DNA of 64,000 bases, taken from the NCBI GenBank assembly GCA_903830725.1, contig CAIKVH010000107.1:19683-83682 (forward strand), written 5' to 3'. A program made the position numbers and the translations under genes. Below, piece after piece: positions 31,515 to 41,059 of this stretch. The DNA comes from an uncultured Burkholderiales bacterium (lineage in GTDB: Bacteria; Pseudomonadota; Gammaproteobacteria; Burkholderiales; Burkholderiaceae_C). The notes under the pieces are model-generated. The model had not been told where the DNA came from, did no database searches, and saw only the letters and a list, made by a program, of their open reading frames with translations. How positions within the stretch are numbered: position 1 is the first letter of the stretch; each line of letters begins with the position of its first letter.

Positions 31515-32126
31515 TCAAGGCGCAGAGTCTGTAAAACTTGGCCTATGGGTTAATTTTTCGAAATAAGGGTCTAAATTGGAATAGTTCTCACGCCAATTTA
31601 TTTTTGGAAATCTGAAGTCCAAGTAACCTAAAGCGCATCCAAGGGATATATCTGCCAAGCTTAGATGGTTGCCGACACAAAAGGGTTTGTCACCTAATGC
31701 TTTACTAAAAGACTTTAAACACTCATCGACTTTATTCATTTGACGATCTATCCAGGCTTTTGAGCGTTGCGCTTCGGTTCTTCCTGCCCAGTGCTCTTCT
31801 AGCCTAGCCAAAATACTTGCATCCAATAAACCGTCTGATAGTGCTTCCCAGGTTTTAACCTCAGCACGCTCGCGACCTGATTGAGGAATTAGTTTCCCCA
31901 CGGGCGATAATGTATCTAAATATTCAACAATAACTCGGGAATCAAATAGTGCCTCCCCCCCTTCCATCACCAAGCAGGGCACTTTCCCAAGAGGGTTGGA
32001 CAGCTGAATTGATGTTTCACTGGACCAAACATCGTCAATCAAGAATTCATAATCAAGTTTTTTCTCAGCCATTACGATGCGTACTTTACGTACGTAGGGA
32101 CTGGCTATCGTTCCAATGAGTTTCAT
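31515..32126 (-). CDS. Glutathione S-transferase family protein
   Basis: A 203-residue GST. The thioredoxin-fold N-domain begins MKLIGTIASPYVRKVRI, where the Ser (residue 9) precedes Pro as in beta-proteobacterial GSTs, and includes the GKVPCLVMEGGEALFDSRVI glutathione-binding turn. The C-terminal all-helical domain has LSLADISLGCALGYLDFR. The role could be detoxification or a specific thiol transfer; the substrate cannot be predicted. It is convergent with the lipid cluster and divergent from purB. Confidence 0.9.
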   Translation of the reverse strand: MKLIGTIASPYVRKVRIVMAEKKLDYEFLIDDVWSSETSIQLSNPLGKVPCLVMEGGEALFDSRVIVEYLDTLSPVGKLIPQSGRERAEVKTWEALSDGLLDASILARLEEHWAGRTEAQRSKAWIDRQMNKVDECLKSFSKALGDKPFCVGNHLSLADISLGCALGYLDFRFPKINWRENYSNLDPYFEKLTHRPSFTDSAP

Positions 32127-32217
32127 CTTTTATCGTTCATAAGTAGTATTCTTATTTTAGTCCCTTCGTCTTGCGAGAAAACAACAAGCCCCCCTTACTA
32201 CCCCTAAAATCTAGGTT

Positions 32218-33639
32218 ATGACACAACACCATATTTCTGCTTTATCCCCCCTTGATGGGCGTTATCAATCTAAATTAGCCACCGTTCGCCCGCTTATGAG
32301 TGAGGAAGGCTTTTTTAGATGCCGGGTCCAAGTGGAGATTACCTGGTTTATCGCTCTAAGCGACTCAGGGATGCCCGAATTCAAGCCTCTAAGCAAAGAG
32401 GCCCGAATTGAAATGAGGCGATGGGCCGAGGAATTTAACACCTCAGATGCACTAGCTATCAAGGACATTGAAAAAACCACGAACCATGACGTGAAAGCTG
32501 TCGAGTACTGGCTTAAAAATCAATGTCAAAAAACCACACTCAACGAAAATGTCCGCACCGAGCTATCGCGTGCCAGCGAGTTCATTCATTTTGCCTGTAC
32601 GAGTGAGGATATCAACAACACGAGTCATGCCCTTCAATTAAACACCCTAAGGGATAAAGTCGTTTTACTTTATTTAGATCAACTCATTGACCAACTAAGA
32701 GAGATGGCGCATCGACTCGCTGGACTACCTATGTTGAGTCGCACCCATGGTCAAACGGCAAGCCCTACAACGGTCGGAAAAGAGATTGCAAATATTGTCT
32801 CTCGTTTATTGAAAGCGCGATCCAAAATTGCTGAAGTTCAAATTATGGCGAAAATGAATGGGGCAGTTGGAAATTACAACGCTCACCTAGCAGCGTGGCC
32901 CGATTTTGATTGGCATTCATTTAGTAAACGCGTGATTGAATCCCCTCTTCATCAGCCAGATCCGATGGGGATTTTTGGGCTAGGTTTGAATCAACAAAAT
33001 TACACGATCCAAATTGAACCCCACGACTACATGGCCGAATTGTTCGATGCAATCGCTCGTGCTAATACTATTTTGATCGATTGGTCTCGCGACGTTTGGG
33101 GCTACGTTTCACTGGGTTACTTCAAACAAAAACTTAAAGCCGGTGAAATTGGTTCATCAACCATGCCTCATAAAGTTAATCCTATAGATTTCGAAAATGC
33201 TGAGGGTAATTTAGGGCTCTCAAATGCTTTATTAAATCACTTGAGTGCAAAACTTCCGATTAGTCGCTGGCAGCGTGATTTAACTGACTCTACGGTACTA
33301 AGAAATATGGGGGTTGCAATTGGTTATGCTGTACTCGCGTACCAATCTTTGTTAGCCGGGCAAGCTAAGCTAGAGGTAAATCCAGAGGCAATCGCAAAAG
33401 ATTTAGACAATGCTTGGGAGGTTCTAGCAGAGCCCATTCAAACCGTAATGCGCCGGTTTGGCCTTGAAGGAGCGTATGAACAACTAAAGGAGGCTACTAG
33501 AGGCAAGGTGGTAGGACCGTCCGATCTCCACCCCTTAATTAAAAACCTCAACATACCTACTGCAGAAAAGGAACGCCTCTTAAAGCTTACCCCTGCTCAG
33601 TACACTGGCCTTGCAGAATCATTGGCTCGTCTCATCTAA
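32218..33639 (+). CDS. purB: Adenylosuccinate lyase
   Basis: A 473-residue member of the fumarase/aspartase superfamily in the longer E. coli-type subgroup. The C3 signature SSTMPHKVNPIDFEN lies at about 310-325, and FACTSEDINNTSHA holds the second active-site region. It acts twice in purine synthesis: SAICAR cleavage and adenylosuccinate to AMP. It starts behind a 91 bp divergent gap shared with the GST gene and is 14 bp from the convergent DUF1289 gene. Confidence 0.97.
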   Translation: MTQHHISALSPLDGRYQSKLATVRPLMSEEGFFRCRVQVEITWFIALSDSGMPEFKPLSKEARIEMRRWAEEFNTSDALAIKDIEKTTNHDVKAVEYWLKNQCQKTTLNENVRTELSRASEFIHFACTSEDINNTSHALQLNTLRDKVVLLYLDQLIDQLREMAHRLAGLPMLSRTHGQTASPTTVGKEIANIVSRLLKARSKIAEVQIMAKMNGAVGNYNAHLAAWPDFDWHSFSKRVIESPLHQPDPMGIFGLGLNQQNYTIQIEPHDYMAELFDAIARANTILIDWSRDVWGYVSLGYFKQKLKAGEIGSSTMPHKVNPIDFENAEGNLGLSNALLNHLSAKLPISRWQRDLTDSTVLRNMGVAIGYAVLAYQSLLAGQAKLEVNPEAIAKDLDNAWEVLAEPIQTVMRRFGLEGAYEQLKEATRGKVVGPSDLHPLIKNLNIPTAEKERLLKLTPAQYTGLAESLARLI

Positions 33640-33653
33640 CTTAAACATTTAAA

Positions 33654-34085
33654 TTAATTTAGAAATTCTTTTTTCGTACCAGCCTCAGCGGCTCGCTCTG
33701 AATAGCGATTAAACCGCCAAGCGGTACCATCATGGGTAATTCTTTTCCAGACCATTCTCTTTTGTGGGGCAGTTAATTCGGTCCATTTTTGAACCTCCTC
33801 AAAAGTACGCCCACACCCTTTGCAATACGGATCCCCCTGACTGGTAGAGCAAATTGCAATACAGGGGGTGTCCGGTGTGCTGTCGTACCAATCCATCCAA
33901 GCATCATATGCCGTGCTTGGAAATCCATTCACAGCCACCTCCTCCTCTTTGAAATAAACCATGAGGGCATATACTTTGGCCAGTGCGCGTAGTTCCTTAG
34001 AAAGAGTAATTCCGTCAATAGATGGGGTTCGTTCCCTCCAATAATTAATTGCAGCCTCTATGTCTGTTATGTGAATAGCTATCAT
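33654..34085 (-). CDS. DUF3717-DUF1289 fusion protein
   Basis: 143 residues in two parts. Residues 1-66 match DUF3717 (IHITDIEAAINYWRER, then ALAKVYALMVYF). Residues about 70-120 match DUF1289, a small Cys-rich domain: TPCIAICSTSQG, then YCKGCGRTFEEVQKW. The four Cys residues (C74, C78, C87, C90 by my count) could bind Zn or Fe-S, but no function is known. In several Burkholderiales the two domains are, to my knowledge, separate neighbouring genes. It is convergent with purB and divergent from the membrane-protein gene at 34204. Confidence 0.8.
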   Translation of the reverse strand: MIAIHITDIEAAINYWRERTPSIDGITLSKELRALAKVYALMVYFKEEEVAVNGFPSTAYDAWMDWYDSTPDTPCIAICSTSQGDPYCKGCGRTFEEVQKWTELTAPQKRMVWKRITHDGTAWRFNRYSERAAEAGTKKEFLN

Positions 34086-34203
34086 TGGTTTAGTTGTTTA
34101 CTTTCTTTTAATCCTAACAACTATTTATAGAGCATGAATAGTTGTCCTTAAATTGACCTTATAGAGTACATACAGCTTAATAAATTTAAGCTAATATCAG
34201 CAC

Positions 34204-34566
34204 ATGATCAAAATATTTATTAAATGGATTCTAAGTGCTGCCGCCCTTCTCACTCTGTCTAGCTTTGATCAGGGCATAATTGTTAATGGTTTTGGTTCAG
34301 CTTTAACGGCCGCATTAATGATCGGGCTATTGAACTTAATTGTCCGTCCTGTTTTGTTGATTCTTACACTTCCGGTTACTATTTTGTCGATGGGGCTTTT
34401 TCTGTTTGTCATAAATGCTGTTGTGTTTTGGATGGCCTCATCCTTTTTGGATGGTTTTGAGGTTATCGGATTTGGCAACGCACTTTTAGGATCAATTTTG
34501 TATTCTAGCCTTGGCATAGTGATCGACTCAGCGCTCGAGCGCTTGTTCCCTCCTCGCAGCCTCTAA
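34204..34566 (+). CDS. Four-helix membrane protein, phage-holin-IV-like family (PF04020)
   Basis: A 120-residue hydrophobic protein with four predicted membrane segments. Motifs GFGSALTAALMIGLLNLIVRP and an inner VINAVVFWMASSFLDGFEV are typical of the PF04020 family, named after mycobacterial phage holins but widespread as chromosomal genes of unknown role. No phage genes are nearby. Its last 39 bp overlap the convergent M48 protease gene, and both frames look genuine. Confidence 0.85.
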   Translation: MIKIFIKWILSAAALLTLSSFDQGIIVNGFGSALTAALMIGLLNLIVRPVLLILTLPVTILSMGLFLFVINAVVFWMASSFLDGFEVIGFGNALLGSILYSSLGIVIDSALERLFPPRSL

Positions 34567-36123
34567 GTTTCTTAACCTTACATCTACGATAGATGCTTCG
34601 AACTGAGCGGTTGCATCCAGACCATTTTGTCTCGCTGTTTGGCGCGTAAGGTCTTGTGCAGCTTTAAGTCGGTCCACAGCAGATGCGAAGTCCCAATGAG
34701 CAGCTTGCGCCTCTGCATCTGCTCGTATTCCGCCAATGGTATTGCCAGCGTTTATTAATGCCACGGACATCAACTCCCAAGCCAATGCATCTCTTGGGTT
34801 CTCTGCCAACCAAAGTTGGAGGCTATCTGTTACGAGTTTAGCTTGATCCAATTTATGCGTAGCGTTTCTGTATTGATTAAGCACTAATATCTGAGCACGA
34901 GTTTTTGGCAAGCTCTTAATGAGACCCACTGCCAAATCAGGATTGCCCCTCGCCGCTTCATACTCTGCCCTCAAGAACACAAGCAATTTTTGCGCTATTG
35001 GATCTTTAGCCACCAAGGGCGCAATTTCCTGTAAATGTTTTTCTGCAAGTCCCCAGTTTTTTAAATGAATATCGGCCAACGCCCCTGCGTATAACGTAGA
35101 CAACCACAAAGGAGGGTTGCTTTTAAGTGAGCTGAAGTTTGTTAATCCAGATGAGTTGGGTCCATTCGCCTGCACACTAAACGAATGCTGCTCATCGGGC
35201 TCTGGATTCACGAGTACTCTGGCCCTTGCTGCGATCATCGCATGTTCAAGCGTCATCGGTCTTGAGAGCATAAGATTGTTAAGTGGCATTCGCCCCTGCA
35301 TATCTGCAATCCGCTCTGTCGTTAGGGGATGGCTTCTAAGGTAAGGAAACCCTCCGTTATCATTCAGTCTTGAGGCTTGCTCTAGTTTTTGAAACATCGT
35401 TACAAATCCAATAGGATCATATCCCGATTGCTCCATAACGGAGAATCCCACCCGGTCAGCCTCACGCTCCATATCTCTCGAAAAATTGAGCTGCGTTTGG
35501 ATTGCTCCGGCTTGTCCACCCATAATCATTGCACCCGCAGCATTTGGACTTCTGCTGGCGGCAATCAAACCCAGTAGCATTGTTCCCAAAAAAAGTGGTG
35601 TTTGTTGACTTTGCTTTGTCATCATTCGAGCAATATGCCTTTGCGAAATATGACTCAGCTCATGCCCCAAAACTGAAGCCAATTCATCCCGGTTAGAGAC
35701 CGTTGAGATTAACCCCAAATGGACTCCCATAAAGCCACCAGGCAACGCAAAAGCATTAACACTCTTGTCCCGAATTAGTAGCACCTCCCAGGAAAATCTA
35801 TCGTTTAATTCTTGGTTTAAATACCCTTTGCTTAATGAGGTTTCTCTCAAATTTTGCCAAATGGTTTCAACATAATCTACCAAAACGGGATCGTTAACAT
35901 AATCAGGATCGCGCACAATCTCCCTTGTCACTGATTGACCTATTTTGAGCTCTTGCCCAAGTGTCATCTCAGTGTTCTCGCCTAAACTAGGTAGCCTTCC
36001 TGATGCGTATTGCGCATTGAGCGTTACACTATTCATCAAGAGAAAAATTCCGGCAACAAGCGGACCTTGTCTTTGATTAAAGATCCATCTTTTAATGCCA
36101 ATTGAGGACTGAGTTTTCTTCAT
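34528..36123 (-). CDS. Exported M48 metalloprotease with TPR-like C-terminus (BepA/YfgC-like)
   Basis: 531 residues. A signal peptide (about 1-37) leads to an M48 domain with zinc motif HELSH at 154-158 and the third ligand Glu in DMEREADRVGF. The C-terminal half is helical and repeat-like (DIHLKNWGLAEKHLQE, EYEAARGNPDLAVGLIKSL), resembling the TPR domain of BepA. Such proteins degrade or chaperone outer-membrane proteins such as LptD in the periplasm. It is divergent from moaC (39 bp). Confidence 0.9.
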   Translation of the reverse strand: MKKTQSSIGIKRWIFNQRQGPLVAGIFLLMNSVTLNAQYASGRLPSLGENTEMTLGQELKIGQSVTREIVRDPDYVNDPVLVDYVETIWQNLRETSLSKGYLNQELNDRFSWEVLLIRDKSVNAFALPGGFMGVHLGLISTVSNRDELASVLGHELSHISQRHIARMMTKQSQQTPLFLGTMLLGLIAASRSPNAAGAMIMGGQAGAIQTQLNFSRDMEREADRVGFSVMEQSGYDPIGFVTMFQKLEQASRLNDNGGFPYLRSHPLTTERIADMQGRMPLNNLMLSRPMTLEHAMIAARARVLVNPEPDEQHSFSVQANGPNSSGLTNFSSLKSNPPLWLSTLYAGALADIHLKNWGLAEKHLQEIAPLVAKDPIAQKLLVFLRAEYEAARGNPDLAVGLIKSLPKTRAQILVLNQYRNATHKLDQAKLVTDSLQLWLAENPRDALAWELMSVALINAGNTIGGIRADAEAQAAHWDFASAVDRLKAAQDLTRQTARQNGLDATAQFEASIVDVRLRNLEAARREQALER

Positions 36124-36162
36124 TTCCGTTGCATATTAACCTAATTTTTTATTACCACCCTA

Positions 36163-36645
36163 ATGACGTCTTTTACTCACTTCAACGCTCAAGGCGATGC
36201 CCACATGGTAGACGTTTCGGGAAAAGAACCTACCCACCGCGTCGCAGTTGCAAAGGGCACAATTTCCATGAGCCCAGCCACTTTTGAGATGATCTCAGTT
36301 GGAGGCTCCAAAAAGGGGGACGTTTTAGGCATTGCCCGTATCGCAGGCATTCAGGGTTCTAAGCGTACCAGCGAGTTAATTCCTTTATGCCATCCTATTG
36401 CACTTACGCATGTGAGTGTTTTATTTGAGCTAGATTCAGTAGGATGTCAAATTATATGCACTGCAACTGCTGAAACTACTGGTCCAACTGGGGTTGAAAT
36501 GGAAGCACTTACAGCAGTACAAGTCGCACTTCTAACTATTTATGATATGTGCAAAGCTGTGGACCGAGCAATGTGTATGAATAACATTCACCTATCAGAA
36601 AAACGTGGTGGCAAATCAGGGCACTACGTTGCACCTAAGCTTTAA
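36163..36645 (+). CDS. moaC: Cyclic pyranopterin monophosphate synthase
   Basis: A 160-residue MoaC, full length for the family. It converts the MoaA product to cPMP in molybdenum-cofactor synthesis. The conserved [31 protein letters not shown] and [11 protein letters not shown] motifs are present. No other moa genes are in the window. It is 17 bp from the convergent pseudopilin gene. Confidence 0.97.
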   Translation: MTSFTHFNAQGDAHMVDVSGKEPTHRVAVAKGTISMSPATFEMISVGGSKKGDVLGIARIAGIQGSKRTSELIPLCHPIALTHVSVLFELDSVGCQIICTATAETTGPTGVEMEALTAVQVALLTIYDMCKAVDRAMCMNNIHLSEKRGGKSGHYVAPKL

Positions 36646-36662
36646 AGGTTATAAAAATAACA

Positions 36663-37217
36663 TTAACGGCAATCGGGCGTAAGCCACTCTTCACTGAATC
36701 CTGGTCTTGAAATTCCCGCTGAAAGTGGTCCGTAAATTTGAGACTCGTCAGGTATGTCAGCCTCTCTTACAACACATAGCCAATCTAACCCCCCCTCATT
36801 AACTTGTCTGACTAGTGAAGTTTGAGATTCGGCCTTACTCTGCGTTACTTTGAGGGGAAACCAAATTAATGTTGCCGGCTGCTTAAGAGACCAGACTGTC
36901 ACAACAACTGCCGCACTGGAAGGGTCTACTGAAACACTCCATGAATGGTTTTCTCCAAACTTGGGGGTATATCCCTTTGCCCAATTTTTTGGCGATTCGT
37001 CCGTGTTGCTTTTTACGTTTTGCAACACAGCCTGTCTTGCCTGCCCCGCCTCAGCAAGTGCTTCTTTTATGTAGTGCGTAGATTGGTGTTTTAAATATGC
37101 CGAAGTGGCGACCGTCAATACAACACCTAGCAACCCTAAAATTGCCATTATTTGTATGAGCGTAAAGCCACGTTGAAACGATTTTAAAGGGGTGGCTTTA
37201 ATTATTAGATTAGTCAT
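36663..37217 (-). CDS. Type IV pilin/pseudopilin-like protein
   Basis: A 184-residue protein with a class III prepilin signal: basic leader to Gly17, then FTLIQIMAILGLLGVV and a hydrophobic helix. After cleavage at Gly17 the fifth mature residue is Gln, where pilins and pseudopilins almost always have Glu. The globular part has no clear family. It follows sucD on the same strand but is separated by a strong stem-loop. It could be a minor pilin or a secretion pseudopilin; a role is not deducible. Confidence 0.78.
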   Translation of the reverse strand: MTNLIIKATPLKSFQRGFTLIQIMAILGLLGVVLTVATSAYLKHQSTHYIKEALAEAGQARQAVLQNVKSNTDESPKNWAKGYTPKFGENHSWSVSVDPSSAAVVVTVWSLKQPATLIWFPLKVTQSKAESQTSLVRQVNEGGLDWLCVVREADIPDESQIYGPLSAGISRPGFSEEWLTPDCR

Positions 37218-37253
37218 TATCCTAAATGGCCTTTATGGGCCTTACACAAGATA

Positions 37254-37286
37254 TGACTAACTCCTCTATTTATAAGGAGTTAGTCA
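37254..37286. terminator. Strong stem-loop downstream of sucD
   Basis: A 12-bp perfect inverted repeat (TGACTAACTCCT and its complement at 37275-37286) with a 9-base loop, starting 8 bases after the sucD stop. No T-run follows on the minus strand, so it may be a factor-assisted terminator or an mRNA 3'-end stabiliser that reduces read-through into the pilin gene. Confidence 0.6.
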
Positions 37287-37293
37287 ATTGCTT

Positions 37294-38187
37294 TTATAGC
37301 ATCGCTTTTAAGAGCTTAGCCATCTCGGAAGGATTGCGTGTTATCTTAAACCCGCATTCTTCCATGATACTTAGTTTGGCATCAGCGGTGTCTTCGCCAC
37401 CAGAGATGAGTGCACCAGCATGTCCCATTCGTTTGCCGGCTGGAGCTGTTACGCCAGCAATAAATCCGACAATGGGTTTTTTCATATTTGCCTTACACCA
37501 ACGAGCGGCTTCCGCCTCGTCGGGACCACCAATTTCACCAATCATGATGACGGCATCTGTATCGGGATCATCGTTAAAAGCCTTCATAACGTCGATATGC
37601 TTGAGGCCATTGATAGGATCCCCACCGATACCCACTGCACTTGATTGCCCAAGACCAATTTCCGTAAGTTGAGCCACCGCTTCGTACGTTAGAGTGCCGG
37701 AGCGGGAAACCACTCCGATTCGTCCTTTGCGGTGTATGTGGCCAGGCATGATGCCAATTTTAATTTCATCTGGCGTAATGAGTCCTGGGCAATTTGGACC
37801 TAGAAGTAATGTTCTCTTGCCTCCAGCGGCCTCTTTTGCTTTCATTTTGTTGCGCACTTCAAGCATATCTCGAACTGGAATACCCTCTGTTATGCATATG
37901 GCGAAATCCAAATCAGCCTCCACAGCCTCCCAAATCGCAGCGGCAGCTCCAGCTGGGGGGACGTAAATAACAGATACAGTTGCCCCCGTTTGATGGGCCG
38001 CTTCTTTAACAGTTGCGTAAATAGGAATATTGAAAATAGATTCGCCCGCTTTTTTAGGATTCACTCCGGCAACAAAGCAGTTTTTGCCGTTTGCATACTC
38101 TTGGCATTTTTCAGTGTGGAATTGACCCGTTTTGCCCGTAATACCTTGTGTAATAACTTTTGTATTTTTATTGATGTAAATTGACAT
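37294..38187 (-). CDS. sucD: Succinyl-CoA synthetase alpha subunit
   Basis: A 297-residue alpha subunit. It has GITGKTGQFHTEKCQEYA near the CoA-binding start, and the phosphorylated His256 is in GHAGALISGGEDTA. With SucC it makes ATP or GTP from succinyl-CoA in the citric-acid cycle. It lies 18 bp after sucC. Confidence 0.98.
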   Translation of the reverse strand: MSIYINKNTKVITQGITGKTGQFHTEKCQEYANGKNCFVAGVNPKKAGESIFNIPIYATVKEAAHQTGATVSVIYVPPAGAAAAIWEAVEADLDFAICITEGIPVRDMLEVRNKMKAKEAAGGKRTLLLGPNCPGLITPDEIKIGIMPGHIHRKGRIGVVSRSGTLTYEAVAQLTEIGLGQSSAVGIGGDPINGLKHIDVMKAFNDDPDTDAVIMIGEIGGPDEAEAARWCKANMKKPIVGFIAGVTAPAGKRMGHAGALISGGEDTADAKLSIMEECGFKITRNPSEMAKLLKAML

Positions 38188-38205
38188 ACTATTTTTTCCT
38201 TTGGG

Positions 38206-39366
38206 TCAGTTCAATGCGGCAACGACCTTTTGAGCCGCTTCTGCCATCGTATCTGCACTGATAATTGGTAAGCCTGAATCAGCAAGCATTTTTTTGCCCA
38301 AATCTTCGTTTGTGCCTTTCATGCGAACCACAAGTGGTACGCTCAAATTAACCGCCTTACAGGCCGTAATTACGCCATTTGCGATCGTGTCGCACTTCAT
38401 AATTCCGCCAAAGATATTCACTAAAATTGCTTTGACCTTTGGGTTCTTCAACATAATCTTGAATGCCTCGGTCACCTTCTCTGGTGTTGCTCCACCCCCG
38501 ACATCCAAGAAGTTAGCTGGCTCAGCTCCAAACAGTTTAATCGTATCCATTGTCGCCATTGCGAGACCCGCACCATTGACTAGGCAGCCAATGTTGCCAT
38601 CTAAACTAATATAAGCCAGATCGAATTTAGAGGCCTCAATTTCTGCAGGATCTTCTTCGTCTAAATCACGGAATGCAACAATTTCTGGATGACGGAATAG
38701 GGCATTAGGATCAAAATTAAATTTAGCATCCAACGCCTTGATTCCCCCGTTACCCTCAAGTATCAGGGGGTTTATTTCAGCAAGTGATGCATCTGTATTT
38801 TGATAGCATTCATATAGTTTTTTGAATACATCCACGGCTTGTTCCGTTGAACCCGCGGGAACACCAATGCTCTTGGCAACAGAATTAGCTTGATCCGTAG
38901 TGAGTCCGGCCAAAGGGTCGATAAATACTTTTACTATTTTCTCTGGTGTGCTGTGTGCTACCTCTTCAATATCCATTCCACCTTCTGACGAGGCCATGAG
39001 GGCGACTTTTTGAGAAGCTCGGTCTGTCACTAGCGAAACGTAGTATTCTTTTTTAATATCAGCACCATCCTCTATGAGAAGACGCCTAACTTTTTGACCC
39101 ATCGGGCCGGTTTGATGTGTAATAAGTTGCATACCCAATATTTCAGTGGCAAGTTTTTTCACCTCTTCTATAGAGCGTGCTAGCTTGACCCCTCCGCCCT
39201 TACCCCTGCCACCTGCGTGGATTTGGGCCTTAACAACCCATACAGGGCCGCCAAGTTTTTGCGCTGCCTCTACGGCCTCTTGAACTGTAAACGCAGGTAT
39301 TCCACGCGGAACTGGAACGCCAAAGTTACGCAAGATTTCCTTGCCTTGGTACTCATGTATCTTCAT
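38206..39366 (-). CDS. sucC: Succinyl-CoA synthetase beta subunit
   Basis: A 386-residue ATP-grasp subunit. The N-terminus [20 protein letters not shown], the nucleotide-binding [18 protein letters not shown] and the C-terminal [13 protein letters not shown] are characteristic. It forms the operon sucC-sucD. A 191 bp gap separates it from the divergent argC; I saw no clear -35/-10 pair there. Confidence 0.98.
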   Translation of the reverse strand: MKIHEYQGKEILRNFGVPVPRGIPAFTVQEAVEAAQKLGGPVWVVKAQIHAGGRGKGGGVKLARSIEEVKKLATEILGMQLITHQTGPMGQKVRRLLIEDGADIKKEYYVSLVTDRASQKVALMASSEGGMDIEEVAHSTPEKIVKVFIDPLAGLTTDQANSVAKSIGVPAGSTEQAVDVFKKLYECYQNTDASLAEINPLILEGNGGIKALDAKFNFDPNALFRHPEIVAFRDLDEEDPAEIEASKFDLAYISLDGNIGCLVNGAGLAMATMDTIKLFGAEPANFLDVGGGATPEKVTEAFKIMLKNPKVKAILVNIFGGIMKCDTIANGVITACKAVNLSVPLVVRMKGTNEDLGKKMLADSGLPIISADTMAEAAQKVVAALN

Positions 39367-39557
39367 AATAGTGTTAAATCAATGTTAATGACTAGGGATC
39401 GCGGAGCGACAATTACCATGTCTTGAGACTTTACCGAGTTGAAATGTATCATGGTGCGACTCACAATTCTTTGATCTACCTCAGTTTTTAGACATTTTTC
39501 AGCCACATCTCCCCTTATTGCACCAAAAAACTGCTACTTTAGAAAGCTATACCTAAA

Positions 39558-40511
39558 ATGCCCAAAGTATTTATTGACGGCGAAGCCGGCACGACTGGTT
39601 TACAGATCCGGGATCGGCTCAAAGCTCTGCCAACCATTGAGGTAGTGTCCATCGCACCAGAGCTTCGTAAAGACATGTCAGCCAAACAGCAGATCATGCA
39701 AGAAGTAGATCTGGTTATTTTATGCTTGCATGACGACGCTGCCAAAGAATCTGTGTCCTTAATTGATTCGCTCAAAGGAAGCAAGCCTAAGCTCTTAGAT
39801 GCATCCTCTGCACATAGGACCCACCCTGATTGGGTATACGGTTTCCCAGAGCTAACCAGCGCTCAGTCTGCTTTAATTACTAATAGTCCAAAAGTCTCTA
39901 ATCCCGGTTGCTACGCTACTGGAGCTATCGCATTGATTAACCCGTTAATTAAATGCGGTTTATTAACCCCATCAACCCCTTTATGTTTACCCAGTGTGAG
40001 CGGCTACTCCGGGGGGGGGCGATCCATGATTGAGGAGTTTGAAGCATCCCCTACGTCGCGCTTTGAGGCCTATGCGCTAGGACTCACACACAAGCACTTA
40101 CCAGAAATCATAAAATACGGCGGGCTTAATTTAGCTCCTATCTTCGTTCCTTCTGTGGCTAATTTTGCGCAAGGAATGTTAGTGCAGTTACCCCTGCACT
40201 TAGATCAACTCCCTGGTTCACCAAGCGCCCGTGATATTTTTGATGCGCTTCATGCTCACTACGCCTCGATATGCTCCACCAATAATCCCACAATTAGTGT
40301 TCTTTGGGGTGACGCCGCAACTAAGTTAAGTGCGACTGCATTAGCTGGTTCTGACCTACTAGCTATTCATGTTTTTAGCAACTTAGAGAAACGTCAGGCT
40401 GTTCTTTTCGCTCAATTCGATAATCTGGGTAAAGGCGCAAGTGGGGCGGCTGTACAAAATTTAAAACTAATGCTCGACCTTACGCCTTTATCAGCAGAGC
40501 TAATCGTCTGA
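39558..40511 (+). CDS. argC: N-acetyl-gamma-glutamyl-phosphate reductase, uncommon (type 2) form
   Basis: A 317-residue NADPH-dependent reductase of arginine synthesis, of the shorter type-2 form (TIGR01851-like): it starts [18 protein letters not shown] and has active-site Cys118 in SNPGCYATG. The usual Burkholderiales ArgC is the longer type 1. Codons for SGGGR contain a run of nine G bases (40011-40019). It is flanked by sucC and recX on the other strand, and its 3' end overlaps recX by 12 bp. Confidence 0.92.
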   Translation: MPKVFIDGEAGTTGLQIRDRLKALPTIEVVSIAPELRKDMSAKQQIMQEVDLVILCLHDDAAKESVSLIDSLKGSKPKLLDASSAHRTHPDWVYGFPELTSAQSALITNSPKVSNPGCYATGAIALINPLIKCGLLTPSTPLCLPSVSGYSGGGRSMIEEFEASPTSRFEAYALGLTHKHLPEIIKYGGLNLAPIFVPSVANFAQGMLVQLPLHLDQLPGSPSARDIFDALHAHYASICSTNNPTISVLWGDAATKLSATALAGSDLLAIHVFSNLEKRQAVLFAQFDNLGKGASGAAVQNLKLMLDLTPLSAELIV

Positions 40512-41009
40512 CCCTATGAACCCTGCATAGTCCTCTTCATTATCAGCAACCATCCTTTGTTCAGTGCCATCTCGCAATTGCACTTCGCTTAGTACCTTAA
40601 TCACAATTGAGGGCGCAAATCCTCTGGACATTAAAAACCGTTGCTGCCTAGCTTTATCGGAAGGGGTCTGTGCTGGGGTTTTAAATTTTTTAGCCCAAAC
40701 AGCCCTTGCCCGCTCCCCCTCTGTCTCCTTCAACTCTCTAACAGCGCTTGCGACCGCTTCAGTTGCGAGACCCTTCTCCTGCAATTCACGTGCGACCCTG
40801 GCATAACCTAACTTCGGTGATCTTCGGTAAACGATGGATTCAAGGACGCGTTGTTCATTGATAAACCCCTTTACAAGAAGCCACTCCAATACCTGCCCCA
40901 ATTCTTCTTCACTCTGGGCGTGAGGCTTGAGTTTTTGGGCTAACTCATGTTTTGAATGCTCCCGATTCGAGAGCAACCTCAGGGCCCGTCCCTTTAATGA
41001 CGGGCCCAT
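40500..41009 (-). CDS. recX: Recombination regulator RecX
   Basis: About 169 residues. RecX limits RecA filament growth. The three-helix repeats are visible as [38 protein letters not shown] and [15 protein letters not shown] at 41009 is used; a GTG one codon upstream is equally possible. It lies 50 bp after recA on the same strand, the standard arrangement, and so should share SOS control. The C-terminus is slightly longer than average and acidic. Confidence 0.93.
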   Translation of the reverse strand: MGPSLKGRALRLLSNREHSKHELAQKLKPHAQSEEELGQVLEWLLVKGFINEQRVLESIVYRRSPKLGYARVARELQEKGLATEAVASAVRELKETEGERARAVWAKKFKTPAQTPSDKARQQRFLMSRGFAPSIVIKVLSEVQLRDGTEQRMVADNEEDYAGFIGSDD

Positions 41010-41059
41010 CACCTAGTTTCCAAATTGTTGAGCACTACAAATACCTCTAGGAATTAGCC

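Noticed and set aside
34204..34566. Phage origin suggested by the holin-like family name
   Set aside because: The PF04020 family is chromosomal and widespread; no lysin, integrase or capsid gene is nearby.
37226..37672. 148-residue frame opposite sucD
   Set aside because: Antisense shadow; sucD is intact and conserved over the same bases.
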